Below are positions 1-8,415 of a stretch of DNA of 64,000 bases, piece by piece. A program made the translations under genes and the position numbers. Numbering within the stretch: the first letter of the stretch is position 1; the number at the start of each line of letters is the position of its first letter. This DNA is from Eikenella corrodens (GTDB lineage Bacteria; Pseudomonadota; Gammaproteobacteria; Burkholderiales; Neisseriaceae): contig NZ_CP034670.1 of NCBI RefSeq assembly GCF_003990355.1, forward strand, positions 1,488,001-1,552,000. Direction: 5' to 3'. Under the pieces are notes generated by a model. The model was given only the letters and a program-made list of their open reading frames with translations, was not told where the DNA came from and made no database searches.

Positions 1-23
1 CGGCGCATAGGCCGGATAAACCG

Positions 24-84
24 AAAAAGGCTACCTGAAAACGTTTTGCGCCCTGCAAAGCCAAAGTTTTCAGGTAGCCTTTTT
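24..84. terminator. Inverted DUS pair, probable terminator
   Basis: A run of A and GGCTACCTGAAAAC faces its reverse complement, ending in a T run, about 35 bases apart. Such a hairpin can end transcription of a gene left of the window edge and also supplies two uptake words. The role is inferred from structure. Confidence 0.6.
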
Positions 85-184
85 CTTGCCCCATACCACT
101 CTGGCAGAAATCGGCTAGACAAACGCGCCTTTCGTCCTTAATATCGCGCACTTTCCATCTTTTACCGTTTTTCACACACACATC

Positions 185-1510
185 ATGAGTACCGAACACC
201 ATCTGCGCAACAACCCCTATAAAGTCGCCGTCGCCTCCATGGTGGGCACGGCTATCGAATTTTACGATTACTACATCTACGCTGCTGCCGCCGTGCTGGT
301 ATTCAACAGCCAGTTTTTCGACAAAAGCGACCCCAAAGTAGCCACCATCCTTTCACTCTCCACGCTGGCACTGGCCTTTTTCGCCCGCCCTATCGGCTCG
401 GCGCTGTTCGGCCATTTCGGCGACAAAATCGGCCGCAAGAAAACACTGGTGGCCTCATTGATGACCATGGGGCTTTCCACCGTGTGCATCGGCCTCTTGC
501 CCACCTATAAAGACATCGGCATCGCCGCGCCGCTGCTTTTGTGCCTGTGCCGCGTCGGCCAGGGTATCGGGCTGGGCGGGGAATGGGGCGGCGCGGCCTT
601 GGTGGCCACCGAAAACGCGCCCGACGGCAAACGCGCCTGGTTCGGCACTTTCCCGCAGCTAGGCGCCCCCATCGGCCTGTTTATGGCCAACGGCGTATTC
701 TTCCTCATCAGCTCCGCTATCGGCCATGAAGCCATGGTGGATTGGGGCTGGCGCATCCCCTTCGTCGCATCGATGATCCTGGTGTTTGTCGGCCTGTGGA
801 TGCGGCTGACCATGCACGAAAGCCATGTGTACCGCGAAGCCGAATCGGAAGGCAAAGTGAAGGCCGCGCCGGTGAAGGAAGTATTCGCCAATCATTGGAA
901 ACCGGTGTTGCAAGGCACATTTATCATGGTGGCCACCTATGTGCTGTTCTATATCATGACCGCCTTCGCCCAGGTGTATTCCAAATCACCAGCCAAGCTT
1001 TCCGAATTCGGCCACCCCACCGGTCTGGGCATCCCCGCCAACACCTTCACCGGCTTTTTGATGATCAGCGCCGTGGTGTTCGGCATCTTCATCAGCCTCT
1101 CCGGCGTCTATGCCGATAAAATCGGCCGCCGCCGCTTTTTAATCTGGGTAAGCGCCGCCATGCTCGTATTCGGCCTGGCCATGCCCTGGTTTCTCACCAA
1201 CGGCACGCCGATGAGCGTGTTTGCCTTCCTGATTATCGGCATGATTCTGATGGGCCTCACCTTCGGCCCGATGGCTGCGCTGCTGCCCGAATTGTTCCCC
1301 ACCGAAGTGCGCTATTCCGGCGCATCGCTGGCCTACAACTTCTCCGCCATCATCGGTGCATCGCTGGCCACATTGGTGGCCATCGAGTTCAACGAACACT
1401 ACGGCATCCTCGGCGTTGGCATCTACCTGGCGGCAAACTGCGCCCTCACCCTTGCAGCACTCATCAGCACGCACGAAACCAAAGATGTGGATTTGACCAA
1501 TACCAAATAA
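185..1510 (+). CDS. MFS transporter, metabolite:H+ symporter (MHS) family
   Basis: Inner-membrane secondary transporter of 441 residues with about 12 hydrophobic segments. The MFS loop signature is present in both halves: GHFGDKIGRKK at residues 76-86 and ADKIGRRR near residue 310. The RVGQGIGLGGEWGGA stretch near residue 120 is typical of the MHS subgroup that includes ShiA, ProP, KgtP and CitA. Those proteins couple proton entry to uptake of small organic acids or osmolytes. The substrate cannot be told from sequence alone. There is no clear ribosome binding site before the ATG, but this start gives the usual MHS length. It faces the TonB receptor gene, with a shared DUS-hairpin terminator between them. 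Confidence 0.85.
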   Translation: MSTEHHLRNNPYKVAVASMVGTAIEFYDYYIYAAAAVLVFNSQFFDKSDPKVATILSLSTLALAFFARPIGSALFGHFGDKIGRKKTLVASLMTMGLSTVCIGLLPTYKDIGIAAPLLLCLCRVGQGIGLGGEWGGAALVATENAPDGKRAWFGTFPQLGAPIGLFMANGVFFLISSAIGHEAMVDWGWRIPFVASMILVFVGLWMRLTMHESHVYREAESEGKVKAAPVKEVFANHWKPVLQGTFIMVATYVLFYIMTAFAQVYSKSPAKLSEFGHPTGLGIPANTFTGFLMISAVVFGIFISLSGVYADKIGRRRFLIWVSAAMLVFGLAMPWFLTNGTPMSVFAFLIIGMILMGLTFGPMAALLPELFPTEVRYSGASLAYNFSAIIGASLATLVAIEFNEHYGILGVGIYLAANCALTLAALISTHETKDVDLTNTK

Positions 1511-1522
1511 TTGCCGTGCCGG

Positions 1523-1560
1523 AAAAAGAGGCTACCTGAAATTTTCAGGTAGCCTCTTTG
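1523..1560. terminator. Bidirectional inverted-DUS terminator
   Basis: Two Eikenella uptake words in inverted orientation with almost no loop, flanked by A and T runs, lie between the convergent MFS and receptor genes. The hairpin can end transcription from both sides. Confidence 0.75.
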
Positions 1561-1580
1561 TTTGCCCTGCCGCGTATCCG

Positions 1581-3986
1581 TTAAAACGAATAGCGGGCGT
1601 TGAAGAAGAAGCTGCGGCGGCGTTCGTTGTAGGTGCGGGCGGTGCCGGCGGTGCGCAGGATGGTTTTGTCGAACAGGTTGTTCACCCCGGCGCGCAGGCT
1701 GACGGTGTCTTTCCAGTTGTAGCCGACGTTGAGCCCGAACACGCCGTAGCTGCCCAATTCGTGTTCCTTCAGCTTGCTGCCGCCGTCTTCGTAGTACACG
1801 TCGATGAAGCGGGTGGGCCGGGAGCCGGTTTTTTGGCGGCCGTAGCGGGTGTAGGTGGCGTTTAAGTCCCATTCGGGAGTGATTTGCCAATTGAGAGCGC
1901 TGTTGATGGTGTATTTGGGCACAATCGATACGGGATTGCCATAGAACTTCTCTTCATTGCGGTGGAAATAGGTGAAGTTGGTGCTGAAGTTCAGTTTGTC
2001 GCGAATCAACGGCAGGGTTACGTTGCCTTCGAATCCGGCGAGAACGGCTTTGCCGCGGTTGCCCCATTGGTACACGTTGGTGGCGGTGTAGTTGCGCCAA
2101 ATGTTGATGTCGGCGCGGTTGTTGGTGCGGCGTACATCGCGATCATAGCCGCTGGGCGGGGCGTCGATGGTGGTGACGAATTCACCGTTATCGATAATGC
2201 GGTTGCGGTAGTCGTTGTGGAAATAGGCCAGCGAGGCGAGGTAGCCGTCTTTGTTGAACTCGAAACCGATTTCTTTGTTGATGCTGGTTTCGGGTTTGAT
2301 GTCTTTATTGCCGACAAAGTAGCAGGCACGCCCCCAGTCGAAGCCGCCCGGGCGGCTATTGAGGTAGGGATTGGTGGGACGCTGATCGTTGCCTGCGCCG
2401 GTACCGCCGGTGGCACTGTTATTTTGTGCGTTGGGGTTGTCCCAGCGGTTGTGTTCGTCGATTGGACAGCCGTGGCTGGCATTGGTCAGCATGTAGTTGG
2501 GCTGGGTTTGGTACAAATTGGGCGCTTTGAAGGCACGGGCGATGCCGCCTTTAATCCGCCAGTTATCGTTCAGGGCGTGGGAGAAGTTGAACGAGGGGGA
2601 GAAGTTGGAACCGAAGGCGGTGTTGTAATCCCAGCGCAGGCCGGGGGTGAGGAAGGTGCGGCCTTGGTTGAGGGAAATATTGTCTTCCACATAGATGGCA
2701 AAATCGTTCTGACTGCCTTTGCCGCTGCGGCCGGTGCTGGCGAGCCAGGGGATGTTGCCGTAGGTTTGCATGGTTTGCTTCATGGAAGCGGCATCGTCGA
2801 GCACGGAGCGGCCGCCTTCCGCGCCCACGGTGAGGGTGTGGCGGCCCAAAGGCAGGTCGGCACGGCTGCCGAAGCGGTAGTTTTTCAGGATACTGTCGGA
2901 AAAGCCGGTGGTGCTGTTGTAGGCACCTTCAGTACTGCCGAGCAGTCCCTCGGGCAGGCGGCTGTTTACGGTTTTGTCGAAGCTGATGTAGCTTTCCAAA
3001 TCGCCCCATTCCCAGTTGCCGCGGTGGGTGAGGGTGTAGCTTTGGCGGTAGAGGCGGGCGGTTTCCGAGCCGATAAGCGGGAAGGCAACGTTGCGCACGG
3101 CCGGAACGAGTACGTTGCTGCTTTGAGTGTCGCCGTTGTAGATATTGCCTTGGCGGCTGTAGGAGGCATCGAAGATAAGGCGTTGGGTGGGGCTGATGTC
3201 CCATTGCAGGCGGCCGGCGATGTCGCGGTTGCGCACGCCTTCGCGGCCGGCGCTGAGGGCAGTGCCGGTGTTTACGCTGTTGTTGATGTCGAAATCGTCG
3301 GGGCTGGTTTTGTTGAGGCTGCCGTAGAGGCGGAAGCCGAGGGTATCTTGCACGATGGGGCCGGATACGATGAAGTTGGCACGGCGGGTAGCGCCTTGGC
3401 CGGTACCGCTCTGCGGCTGTTCGATATAGGTGCCCACGCTGCCGTGGAATTCGCGGGTGATGGATTTGGTGCGGATGTTCACCACGCCGCCCATCGCGCC
3501 GGAGCCGTAGCGGGCAGCGGCAGGGCCGCGCAGCACTTCGATTTTTTCAATCATTTCGGGCGGTACCCAGTTGGAATCGCCGCGCGTGTTGCGCACGCCG
3601 CCGCGGCCGTAGCGTTCGGCATTGCGGGAGCGCACGGATTTGCCGTCGATCAAAATCAGCGTGTTTTCCGGGCCCATGGCGCGGATGTCGATTTGGCGTT
3701 TGTTGCCGCGCGCGCCGCCGGGCGAGTTGGTGCTGAGGGTAACGCCGGGCATTTTGCTGACGATTTCGGAAATGTCGTTGGTGACCGGCATACGCTGCAA
3801 GTCTTGCTTGGTGATTAGCGAGGAACCAAGCTGCTGTTTGGCTTGGGCTTCGGCAGTGATGTAGATGGTTTCCAGCTCAGCGCTGTCGGCAACAGGTTCG
3901 CTGGCAGCAGGTGCGGTTTCGGCAGTGGCAAAGCCGGAGAGAAGGAGTGCGTTGAGTACGGTGAGGCGGAACAGCTTGGTTTGCAT
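1581..3986 (-). CDS. TonB-dependent outer-membrane siderophore receptor, FepA-like
   Basis: Outer-membrane gated channel for a ferric chelate, 801 residues. It has a signal peptide (about residues 1-22) and a likely TonB box (ETIYITA, about residues 39-45). The plug domain carries RQIDIRAMGPENTLILIDG and WVPPEMIEKIEVLRGPAAARYG, very close to the FepA/PfeA/BfeA catecholate-receptor subgroup. The C-terminus ends in FNARYSF, a terminal aromatic as expected for BAM-assembled barrels. The ligand is probably a catecholate siderophore, but that is inference. It lies upstream of, and divergent from, a FecCD/ATPase/binding-protein set that could carry the chelate across the inner membrane. An exact 18-bp tandem duplication lies just upstream of its start. 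Confidence 0.88.
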   Translation of the reverse strand: MQTKLFRLTVLNALLLSGFATAETAPAASEPVADSAELETIYITAEAQAKQQLGSSLITKQDLQRMPVTNDISEIVSKMPGVTLSTNSPGGARGNKRQIDIRAMGPENTLILIDGKSVRSRNAERYGRGGVRNTRGDSNWVPPEMIEKIEVLRGPAAARYGSGAMGGVVNIRTKSITREFHGSVGTYIEQPQSGTGQGATRRANFIVSGPIVQDTLGFRLYGSLNKTSPDDFDINNSVNTGTALSAGREGVRNRDIAGRLQWDISPTQRLIFDASYSRQGNIYNGDTQSSNVLVPAVRNVAFPLIGSETARLYRQSYTLTHRGNWEWGDLESYISFDKTVNSRLPEGLLGSTEGAYNSTTGFSDSILKNYRFGSRADLPLGRHTLTVGAEGGRSVLDDAASMKQTMQTYGNIPWLASTGRSGKGSQNDFAIYVEDNISLNQGRTFLTPGLRWDYNTAFGSNFSPSFNFSHALNDNWRIKGGIARAFKAPNLYQTQPNYMLTNASHGCPIDEHNRWDNPNAQNNSATGGTGAGNDQRPTNPYLNSRPGGFDWGRACYFVGNKDIKPETSINKEIGFEFNKDGYLASLAYFHNDYRNRIIDNGEFVTTIDAPPSGYDRDVRRTNNRADINIWRNYTATNVYQWGNRGKAVLAGFEGNVTLPLIRDKLNFSTNFTYFHRNEEKFYGNPVSIVPKYTINSALNWQITPEWDLNATYTRYGRQKTGSRPTRFIDVYYEDGGSKLKEHELGSYGVFGLNVGYNWKDTVSLRAGVNNLFDKTILRTAGTARTYNERRRSFFFNARYSF

Positions 3987-4008
3987 TTGGCGTGAGTCCT
4001 TGTGCGTG

Positions 4009-4044
4009 GTTTGTTCAAAAGTAAGTGTTTGTTCAAAAGTAAGT
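4009..4044. repeat. Exact 18-bp tandem duplication in the receptor leader
   Basis: The word gtttgttcaaaagtaagt occurs twice with no gap (4009-4026 and 4027-4044), starting 23 bases upstream of the receptor ATG on its minus strand. It falls in the leader or promoter, so copy number could affect expression. Confidence 0.85.
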
Positions 4045-4368
4045 AGAGAGATGGTTTTCAGGTAGCCTGCCGTGCATCAGAGGCTACCTGAAAATATTGT
4101 TTCGGCAGGCGCGGCATGGTTGCCGAGTTTTGCGGGGGCGGATAATCGGTTTTTGGCGCGGTGGAAACCATCAGGCGGAAGGACTAGTCCTATCGGCTAT
4201 GCGGCAGGCCGGGTGGCGGAATGGAGGTTGGCAGCCTGCAGCCATGCTGGTATTCGCACGCCGCATCCGCCGGAAGGGGAAGGCGGGGCATACTCCTTTC
4301 GTACGATAAAACGCGGTTTGCCTTGCAGATAGAATGCGGCGGTTTTCCCTGCCTGTTTCCGATGCCTT
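4045..4368. other. Divergent intergenic region between receptor and ABC permease
   Basis: About 320 bases that must hold the promoters of both genes. It contains an inverted DUS pair at 4053-4095, followed by G+C-rich sequence with no open frame that looks coding. No convincing Fur box or B12 riboswitch was seen. Confidence 0.5.
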
Positions 4369-5436
4369 ATGTCTGTGCCGCCGCCCAAACGTTCTGCCGG
4401 CTATCCGCTGCTGATGGCCACCCTTGCCTGCCTGTTGCTGCTGGCGGTGTTGTTTTCCCTGTCGTGGGGGCGCTATCCCGTGCCGCCGGGCGGGGTATGG
4501 CGCAGTTTGGTGCAGGGGGCGGTGCAACTGGCATCTGAGTGGCATTTGCCCTTTGCGGCAAGCCTGCCGCAGATTCAGGCCGACGAGGTGCAGGCCAATA
4601 TTGTGTTGAATTTGCGCCTGCCGCGTATTTTGGCAGCCATGCTGGTGGGCGCGGCGCTGGCGGCTTCGGGCGCGGCTTATCAGGGAATTTTCCGCAACCC
4701 GCTGGTGTCGCCCGATTTGCTCGGCGTGTCTTCTGGTGCCTGCGTAGGCGCGGCGTTGTCGATTCTGCTCGGCTGGAGCATTTGGGGCACGCAAGCAGCG
4801 GCCTTTGCCGGCGGACTGTTGGCTGTGTTGATGACTTTAGCGCTACCTCGGCTGATCGGGCGCAATTCGGCAGTGATCTTGGTGCTGGCGGGGATTGTGG
4901 TGTCGGGCTTTATGTCGGCCACGCTCGGGTTGATGAAATATCTGGCCGACCCGGAAACCGAGCTGGCGGAAATCGTGTATTGGCAGATGGGCAGCCTGGC
5001 CAAATCGGAATACGGCAATCTGGCGGCGCTGGTGCCGGTAATGCTGCTGGCGGCTGGCGCGCTGGTGGCGATGCGTTGGCGCATCAACGTGTTGTCACTG
5101 GGCGATAGGGAAGCGCGGCTGGTGGGGGCGGAAATCCGGCGCGAACGCACGATTATGGTGGTGTGCGCCACGCTGCTGACTGCCTCGGCGGTGTGCATGA
5201 GCGGCACCATCGGCTGGCTGGGTTTGGTGGTGCCGCACTTGGCGCGGCTGGCGGCGGGCGACAACAACCTGCGCACGCTGCCGCTCTCCATCTTGGCCGG
5301 CGCACTGTTTTTGCTGTGCACCGACACGCTGGCACGCAATCTGTATGAGCAGGAAATCCCGCTGGGTATCATCACCGGCTTTATTGGCGCACCGTTTTTC
5401 GCTTGGGTGCTGGTACGGCAGAAAGTGTCAGATTAG
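4369..5436 (+). CDS. FecCD-family ABC transporter permease for iron chelate
   Basis: Inner-membrane subunit of 355 residues with about 9-10 hydrophobic segments, typical of the FecCD/BtuC family. Family hallmarks include LRLPRILAAMLVGAALAASGAAYQ near residue 85, NPLVSPDLLGVSSGA near residue 110, and GWLGLVVPHLARL near residue 285. It would form the channel of an importer with the ATPase at 5635 and the binding protein at 6534, all on the plus strand. No separate second permease gene is present, so a homodimer is expected as in BtuCD. The ribosome binding site is weak, and this start is chosen by length. Confidence 0.87.
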   Translation: MSVPPPKRSAGYPLLMATLACLLLLAVLFSLSWGRYPVPPGGVWRSLVQGAVQLASEWHLPFAASLPQIQADEVQANIVLNLRLPRILAAMLVGAALAASGAAYQGIFRNPLVSPDLLGVSSGACVGAALSILLGWSIWGTQAAAFAGGLLAVLMTLALPRLIGRNSAVILVLAGIVVSGFMSATLGLMKYLADPETELAEIVYWQMGSLAKSEYGNLAALVPVMLLAAGALVAMRWRINVLSLGDREARLVGAEIRRERTIMVVCATLLTASAVCMSGTIGWLGLVVPHLARLAAGDNNLRTLPLSILAGALFLLCTDTLARNLYEQEIPLGIITGFIGAPFFAWVLVRQKVSD

Positions 5437-5488
5437 CCGCAGCCAGCCAACCTTTTGGTTTGGGCAGCTGTACACAGGCTGCATTGCA

Positions 5489-5525
5489 GGCTACCTGAAA
5501 GCATGAGCTTCAACGAAGTTAAAAT
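5489..5525 (+). repeat. DUS-linked composite repeat, copy 1
   Basis: A DUS is followed by a short spacer and GCTTCAACGAAGTTAAAAT. The same joined arrangement occurs at 13809-13845 and, reversed, near 16439-16475, with weaker copies at 47169-47205 and 59244-59273. Its function is unknown. Confidence 0.6.
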
Positions 5526-5634
5526 CTGCCCGCCCGATTCTGGTAAGCCCGTTTTGTTTATTAACGCTGCCGTTTTTGTTTCGCAGAAACCCTGCTTTCA
5601 GTAGCCTCAAGCCCGAATTAGAAATACCCAAACC

Positions 5635-6420
5635 ATGCTGAATATCGAAAACTTGCATTATGCCTACCGCGGCCACCCTGTGCTCAACGGCGTGAACCTG
5701 CACATCGAACACGGCACGCTGCTCACGCTGCTCGGCCGCAACGGCGCGGGCAAATCCACCCTGCTCAACTGCATCGCCGGCCTACTTGCTCCGCAGCAGG
5801 GGCGCGTGTTGCTGAACGGGCAAAACGTGCAGGCCATGCGGCCACGCCAGATTGCGCGGCTGGTGGGCTATGTGTCGCAGGCCGCGCCGCAAACCTACCG
5901 CTACAGCGTGTTGGATTATGTGGTGCTTGGGCGTGCCGCCCGTTTGGGTTTGGCCGCCAAACCGAAGGATGAAGACTATGCCGTTGCCATGCAGGCTCTG
6001 GAAACGCTGAATATCGCCCGCCTGGCCAGGCATATTTATATGGAAACCAGCGGCGGCGAAAAGCAGCTGGCCAATATTGCCAAAGTGCTGGTGCAGCAGC
6101 CCGAATTGATTTTATTTGACGAGCCCACTTCTGCACTCGATTACGGCAGCGCCGTACAAACCCTGCGGCTGGTGGCGGATTTGTCCGAACGCGGCTACAC
6201 CATCATCATGACCACGCACAATCCCGAACATCCGCTGCTCCTGCACGGCCGCCTGCCGCACAGCCAAACCGCCATCCTCGGCCGCGACGGCACGCTGCTC
6301 TCCGGCAACACCGCCGATATTTTGAACAACGAAAGGCTGGAACAACTCTACGGCGTCGGTCTGCGCCTGCTCGACGTGCCCGATTGGCCGCGCCGCGTGT
6401 GCGCCGTGGCGCAATTGTGA
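5635..6420 (+). CDS. ABC transporter ATP-binding protein for iron chelate
   Basis: Cytoplasmic ATPase subunit of 261 residues. Walker A is GRNGAGKST at residues 34-42, the signature is ETSGGEKQ (the usual leading Leu is Thr here), Walker B is LILFDEPT and the switch is TTH. The FecE/BtuD/FepC family energises import of siderophores, haem or cobalamin. It is 198 bases after the permease stop; the gap holds a DUS-linked repeat, so a separate promoter is possible. The ATG starts in the usual place relative to the first strand of the fold. Confidence 0.88.
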   Translation: MLNIENLHYAYRGHPVLNGVNLHIEHGTLLTLLGRNGAGKSTLLNCIAGLLAPQQGRVLLNGQNVQAMRPRQIARLVGYVSQAAPQTYRYSVLDYVVLGRAARLGLAAKPKDEDYAVAMQALETLNIARLARHIYMETSGGEKQLANIAKVLVQQPELILFDEPTSALDYGSAVQTLRLVADLSERGYTIIMTTHNPEHPLLLHGRLPHSQTAILGRDGTLLSGNTADILNNERLEQLYGVGLRLLDVPDWPRRVCAVAQL

Positions 6421-6533
6421 ACGGCAAAATTTCAGGCTGCCTGAAACCAAAAACTTGTTTTAACTCCGTTGATGCTAATGTTTTCAGGTAGCCTTCAATC
6501 CCGTCCCAAGCTCTCAAGCAAAAAGGAAAAACC

Positions 6534-7559
6534 ATGTTTTCAACACCAAGCAAACTCAGAGCCGCCCTGTTTGCCGGCCTGCTGCTCGCCTTCCAGCCCG
6601 TGCACGCCCGCACCGTGCACGACATCAACAACCAAAGTGTGGAGCTGCCGCAACAGGTAAACCGCATTGCCGACCTGTGGCCGGCCAACAACCAAGTGGT
6701 ACTGATGCTCGGCGGTGCCGACAAACTGGTGGCCACCACCGAAGCCACCCGCAACCTGCCGTGGTTTGCCAAGGTGTATCCGCGTATTAAAAACGTGCCC
6801 GCTCTGAGCAACGGCCAAACCGTGCAGAGTGAAGCCCTGCTCAGCGTGCGCCCCGATGTGGTGCTGCTTTCCCAGCCCGCCATGCAGCAGCAGGTGTTGC
6901 GCGCCGGGATGAAGCCCGTGCTGGTGCGCTTCCAAGACTTTAACGGCCTCAAGCAAACCGTACGCATCACTGCCGACGTGATCGGCGGCAACGCCCCGCA
7001 AATCGCCCGCCAATACAACGCCGAATTAGACGGCAACCTGCGTTTCGTTCGCAGCCGGCTGGCCAATCTGAGCAACGCGCAGAAGCCCACCGTGCTGCAC
7101 CTCACCGGCGGTGCCAACCTGCGCCGCATTGACGGCGGCCGCTCGATAATCGGCGAATGGATACGCATTGCCGGCGGTCGCCCCGCATTGTCCGAACAGG
7201 CCAACTTGAGCGAAGTATCGATGGAAGCCATTGTTCAGGCTAATCCCGACGTGATCATCGTGGGTGGGCGCAACGCCGCGCAGGCCATCGCCCGCATCAA
7301 ACAAGATCCGGCCTGGCAGAGTATCAAAGCCGTGCAGAACAACCGCTTGCACGCCAACCCGATTGGCACATTCGGTTGGGATCGCTACAGCACCGAAGCC
7401 GCCCTGCAAGTGTTGTGGGCAGCCAAGCTGCTGCATCCGCAACGGTTTAGCGATGTGGACATGACCGCCAAAATCCAAGATTTCTACCGCCGCTACTACC
7501 GCTACAACCTCAGCGCGGCCGAAGCACAGCGCATCTTGCAAGGCTTAGACCCGCAATAG
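6534..7559 (+). CDS. Periplasmic iron-chelate/metal-oxyanion binding protein of the ABC importer
   Basis: Secreted binding protein of 341 residues. A signal peptide of about 25 residues ends at HARTVHD, with no lipobox Cys, so it is probably soluble in the periplasm. The rest is a helical-backbone (BtuF/FecB/TroA-type) fold: VNRIADLWPANNQVVLMLGG near residue 45, RPDVVLLS near residue 105 and NPDVIIVGG near residue 240. The N-terminal pattern also recalls the MolA-like molybdate/tungstate binding proteins, so the ligand is less certain than for the receptor. A clear AAAGGAAAAACC ribosome binding region precedes the ATG. It is last in the importer set and is followed by a DUS terminator. Confidence 0.83.
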   Translation: MFSTPSKLRAALFAGLLLAFQPVHARTVHDINNQSVELPQQVNRIADLWPANNQVVLMLGGADKLVATTEATRNLPWFAKVYPRIKNVPALSNGQTVQSEALLSVRPDVVLLSQPAMQQQVLRAGMKPVLVRFQDFNGLKQTVRITADVIGGNAPQIARQYNAELDGNLRFVRSRLANLSNAQKPTVLHLTGGANLRRIDGGRSIIGEWIRIAGGRPALSEQANLSEVSMEAIVQANPDVIIVGGRNAAQAIARIKQDPAWQSIKAVQNNRLHANPIGTFGWDRYSTEAALQVLWAAKLLHPQRFSDVDMTAKIQDFYRRYYRYNLSAAEAQRILQGLDPQ

Positions 7560-7572
7560 GGATGCGAACGGC

Positions 7573-7618
7573 AAAAAGGCTACCTGAAAACGGCGATGTG
7601 TTTTCAGGTAGCCTTTTT
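7573..7618 (+). terminator. Inverted-DUS terminator after the ABC importer
   Basis: AAAAAGGCTACCTGAAAAC and its reverse complement ending in TTTTT flank a short loop, just after the binding-protein stop codon. Confidence 0.75.
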
Positions 7619-7720
7619 ATAGTGGGTTAGCATAAGAATGCTACGGCATCGGCTTGCCTGGCCGTAACGCGTGTACTGCCTGCGGCTTGCCGCCTTGTCT
7701 CATTCTTTATTTAAATCCAC
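7618..7720. repeat. Diverged Correia element (CREE), right end truncated
   Basis: It begins TATAGTGGGTTAGCATAAGA and keeps the core words cttgcctggccgtaacg and ctgcctgcggcttgccgcc seen in the other copies. The terminal CACTATA is replaced by a DUS at 7721. It directly abuts the preceding terminator. Confidence 0.65.
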
Positions 7721-7781
7721 ATTTTCAGGTAGCCTGTGGCAGGAGGCTACCTGAAAATTCTGCGCCATCTTGCCTGCCGCA

Positions 7782-8144
7782 TTACGGCCACAGCCATGCC
7801 CACACGCGGCGGCCTTCGCTTTGCAGCAAAAGATAGGTGCGCACGGCGGCGGCGGTGGGCATGCATTCCACGCCGATGCCGCTTGCCGCAGCGGCAATGC
7901 GCGGGTGTAAAAACTGTTGCCGTTCGCCGGTGCCGATGAGGATGACTTCGGGCCGGCTTGCAGCGGCGAGGGCTAGGTCTTCAGCTTGCAGCTCGGCTGC
8001 AGAGGCCAGGGTAACGGTTTGCACGCTGCCGCTGCCGTCAAGCAATACGGCTTGGCGGTAGGTGTGGCCGTCGATTTCGATTTGTCCGGGCTGATAGTGA
8101 TCGATGTGGCAGGCGGAGGCGGGCTGGTGTTCTTGAATCAGCAT
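7782..8144 (-). CDS. Mth938/DUF498 family protein
   Basis: Small cytoplasmic protein of 120 residues. The pattern PEVILIGTGERQQFLHP followed by GIGVECMPTAAAVRTYLLLQSEGRRVWAWLW is characteristic of the Mth938/Xcc1710-like (DUF498) family. The biochemical function is not established for the family. There is a DUS pair downstream. It is divergent from hom, so the 271-base gap serves both promoters. Confidence 0.8.
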   Translation of the reverse strand: MLIQEHQPASACHIDHYQPGQIEIDGHTYRQAVLLDGSGSVQTVTLASAAELQAEDLALAAASRPEVILIGTGERQQFLHPRIAAAASGIGVECMPTAAAVRTYLLLQSEGRRVWAWLWP

Positions 8145-8415
8145 AATTTGTTTGTGTTTGAATGGGTTGGAGGCTACCTGAAGGCACAGGCTGCAAGGCG
8201 GTTGGAACGCTTGGCTTCGAGGCGGTGTGGTTAAAAGTGTAAGTGTTTCTATTAAAAGGTGTAAAAACCGGGGTTTTCGGCTAAGATAACGGCTTTCTAT
8301 CCGCTTTCGGATTTTATTGTTTATCAGCTTGGCCGCCGGTATGGCAGGCCGGCATGTTCAGAGCAAAACGGCAAATGGGCGCTCGGCGCAGCCGTAATCA
8401 TAACAAGGAGTCAGC

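Noticed and set aside
1884..3818. 644-codon plus-strand ORF opposite the receptor gene
   Set aside because: It is antisense to a clear FepA-like receptor and its Ala/Val/Gly-rich translation is typical of a shadow frame in G+C-rich DNA.
4093..4368. Cobalamin riboswitch upstream of the ABC permease
   Set aside because: The region is G+C-rich and could fold, but no B12-box-like words were found and the receptor is FepA-like rather than BtuB-like.
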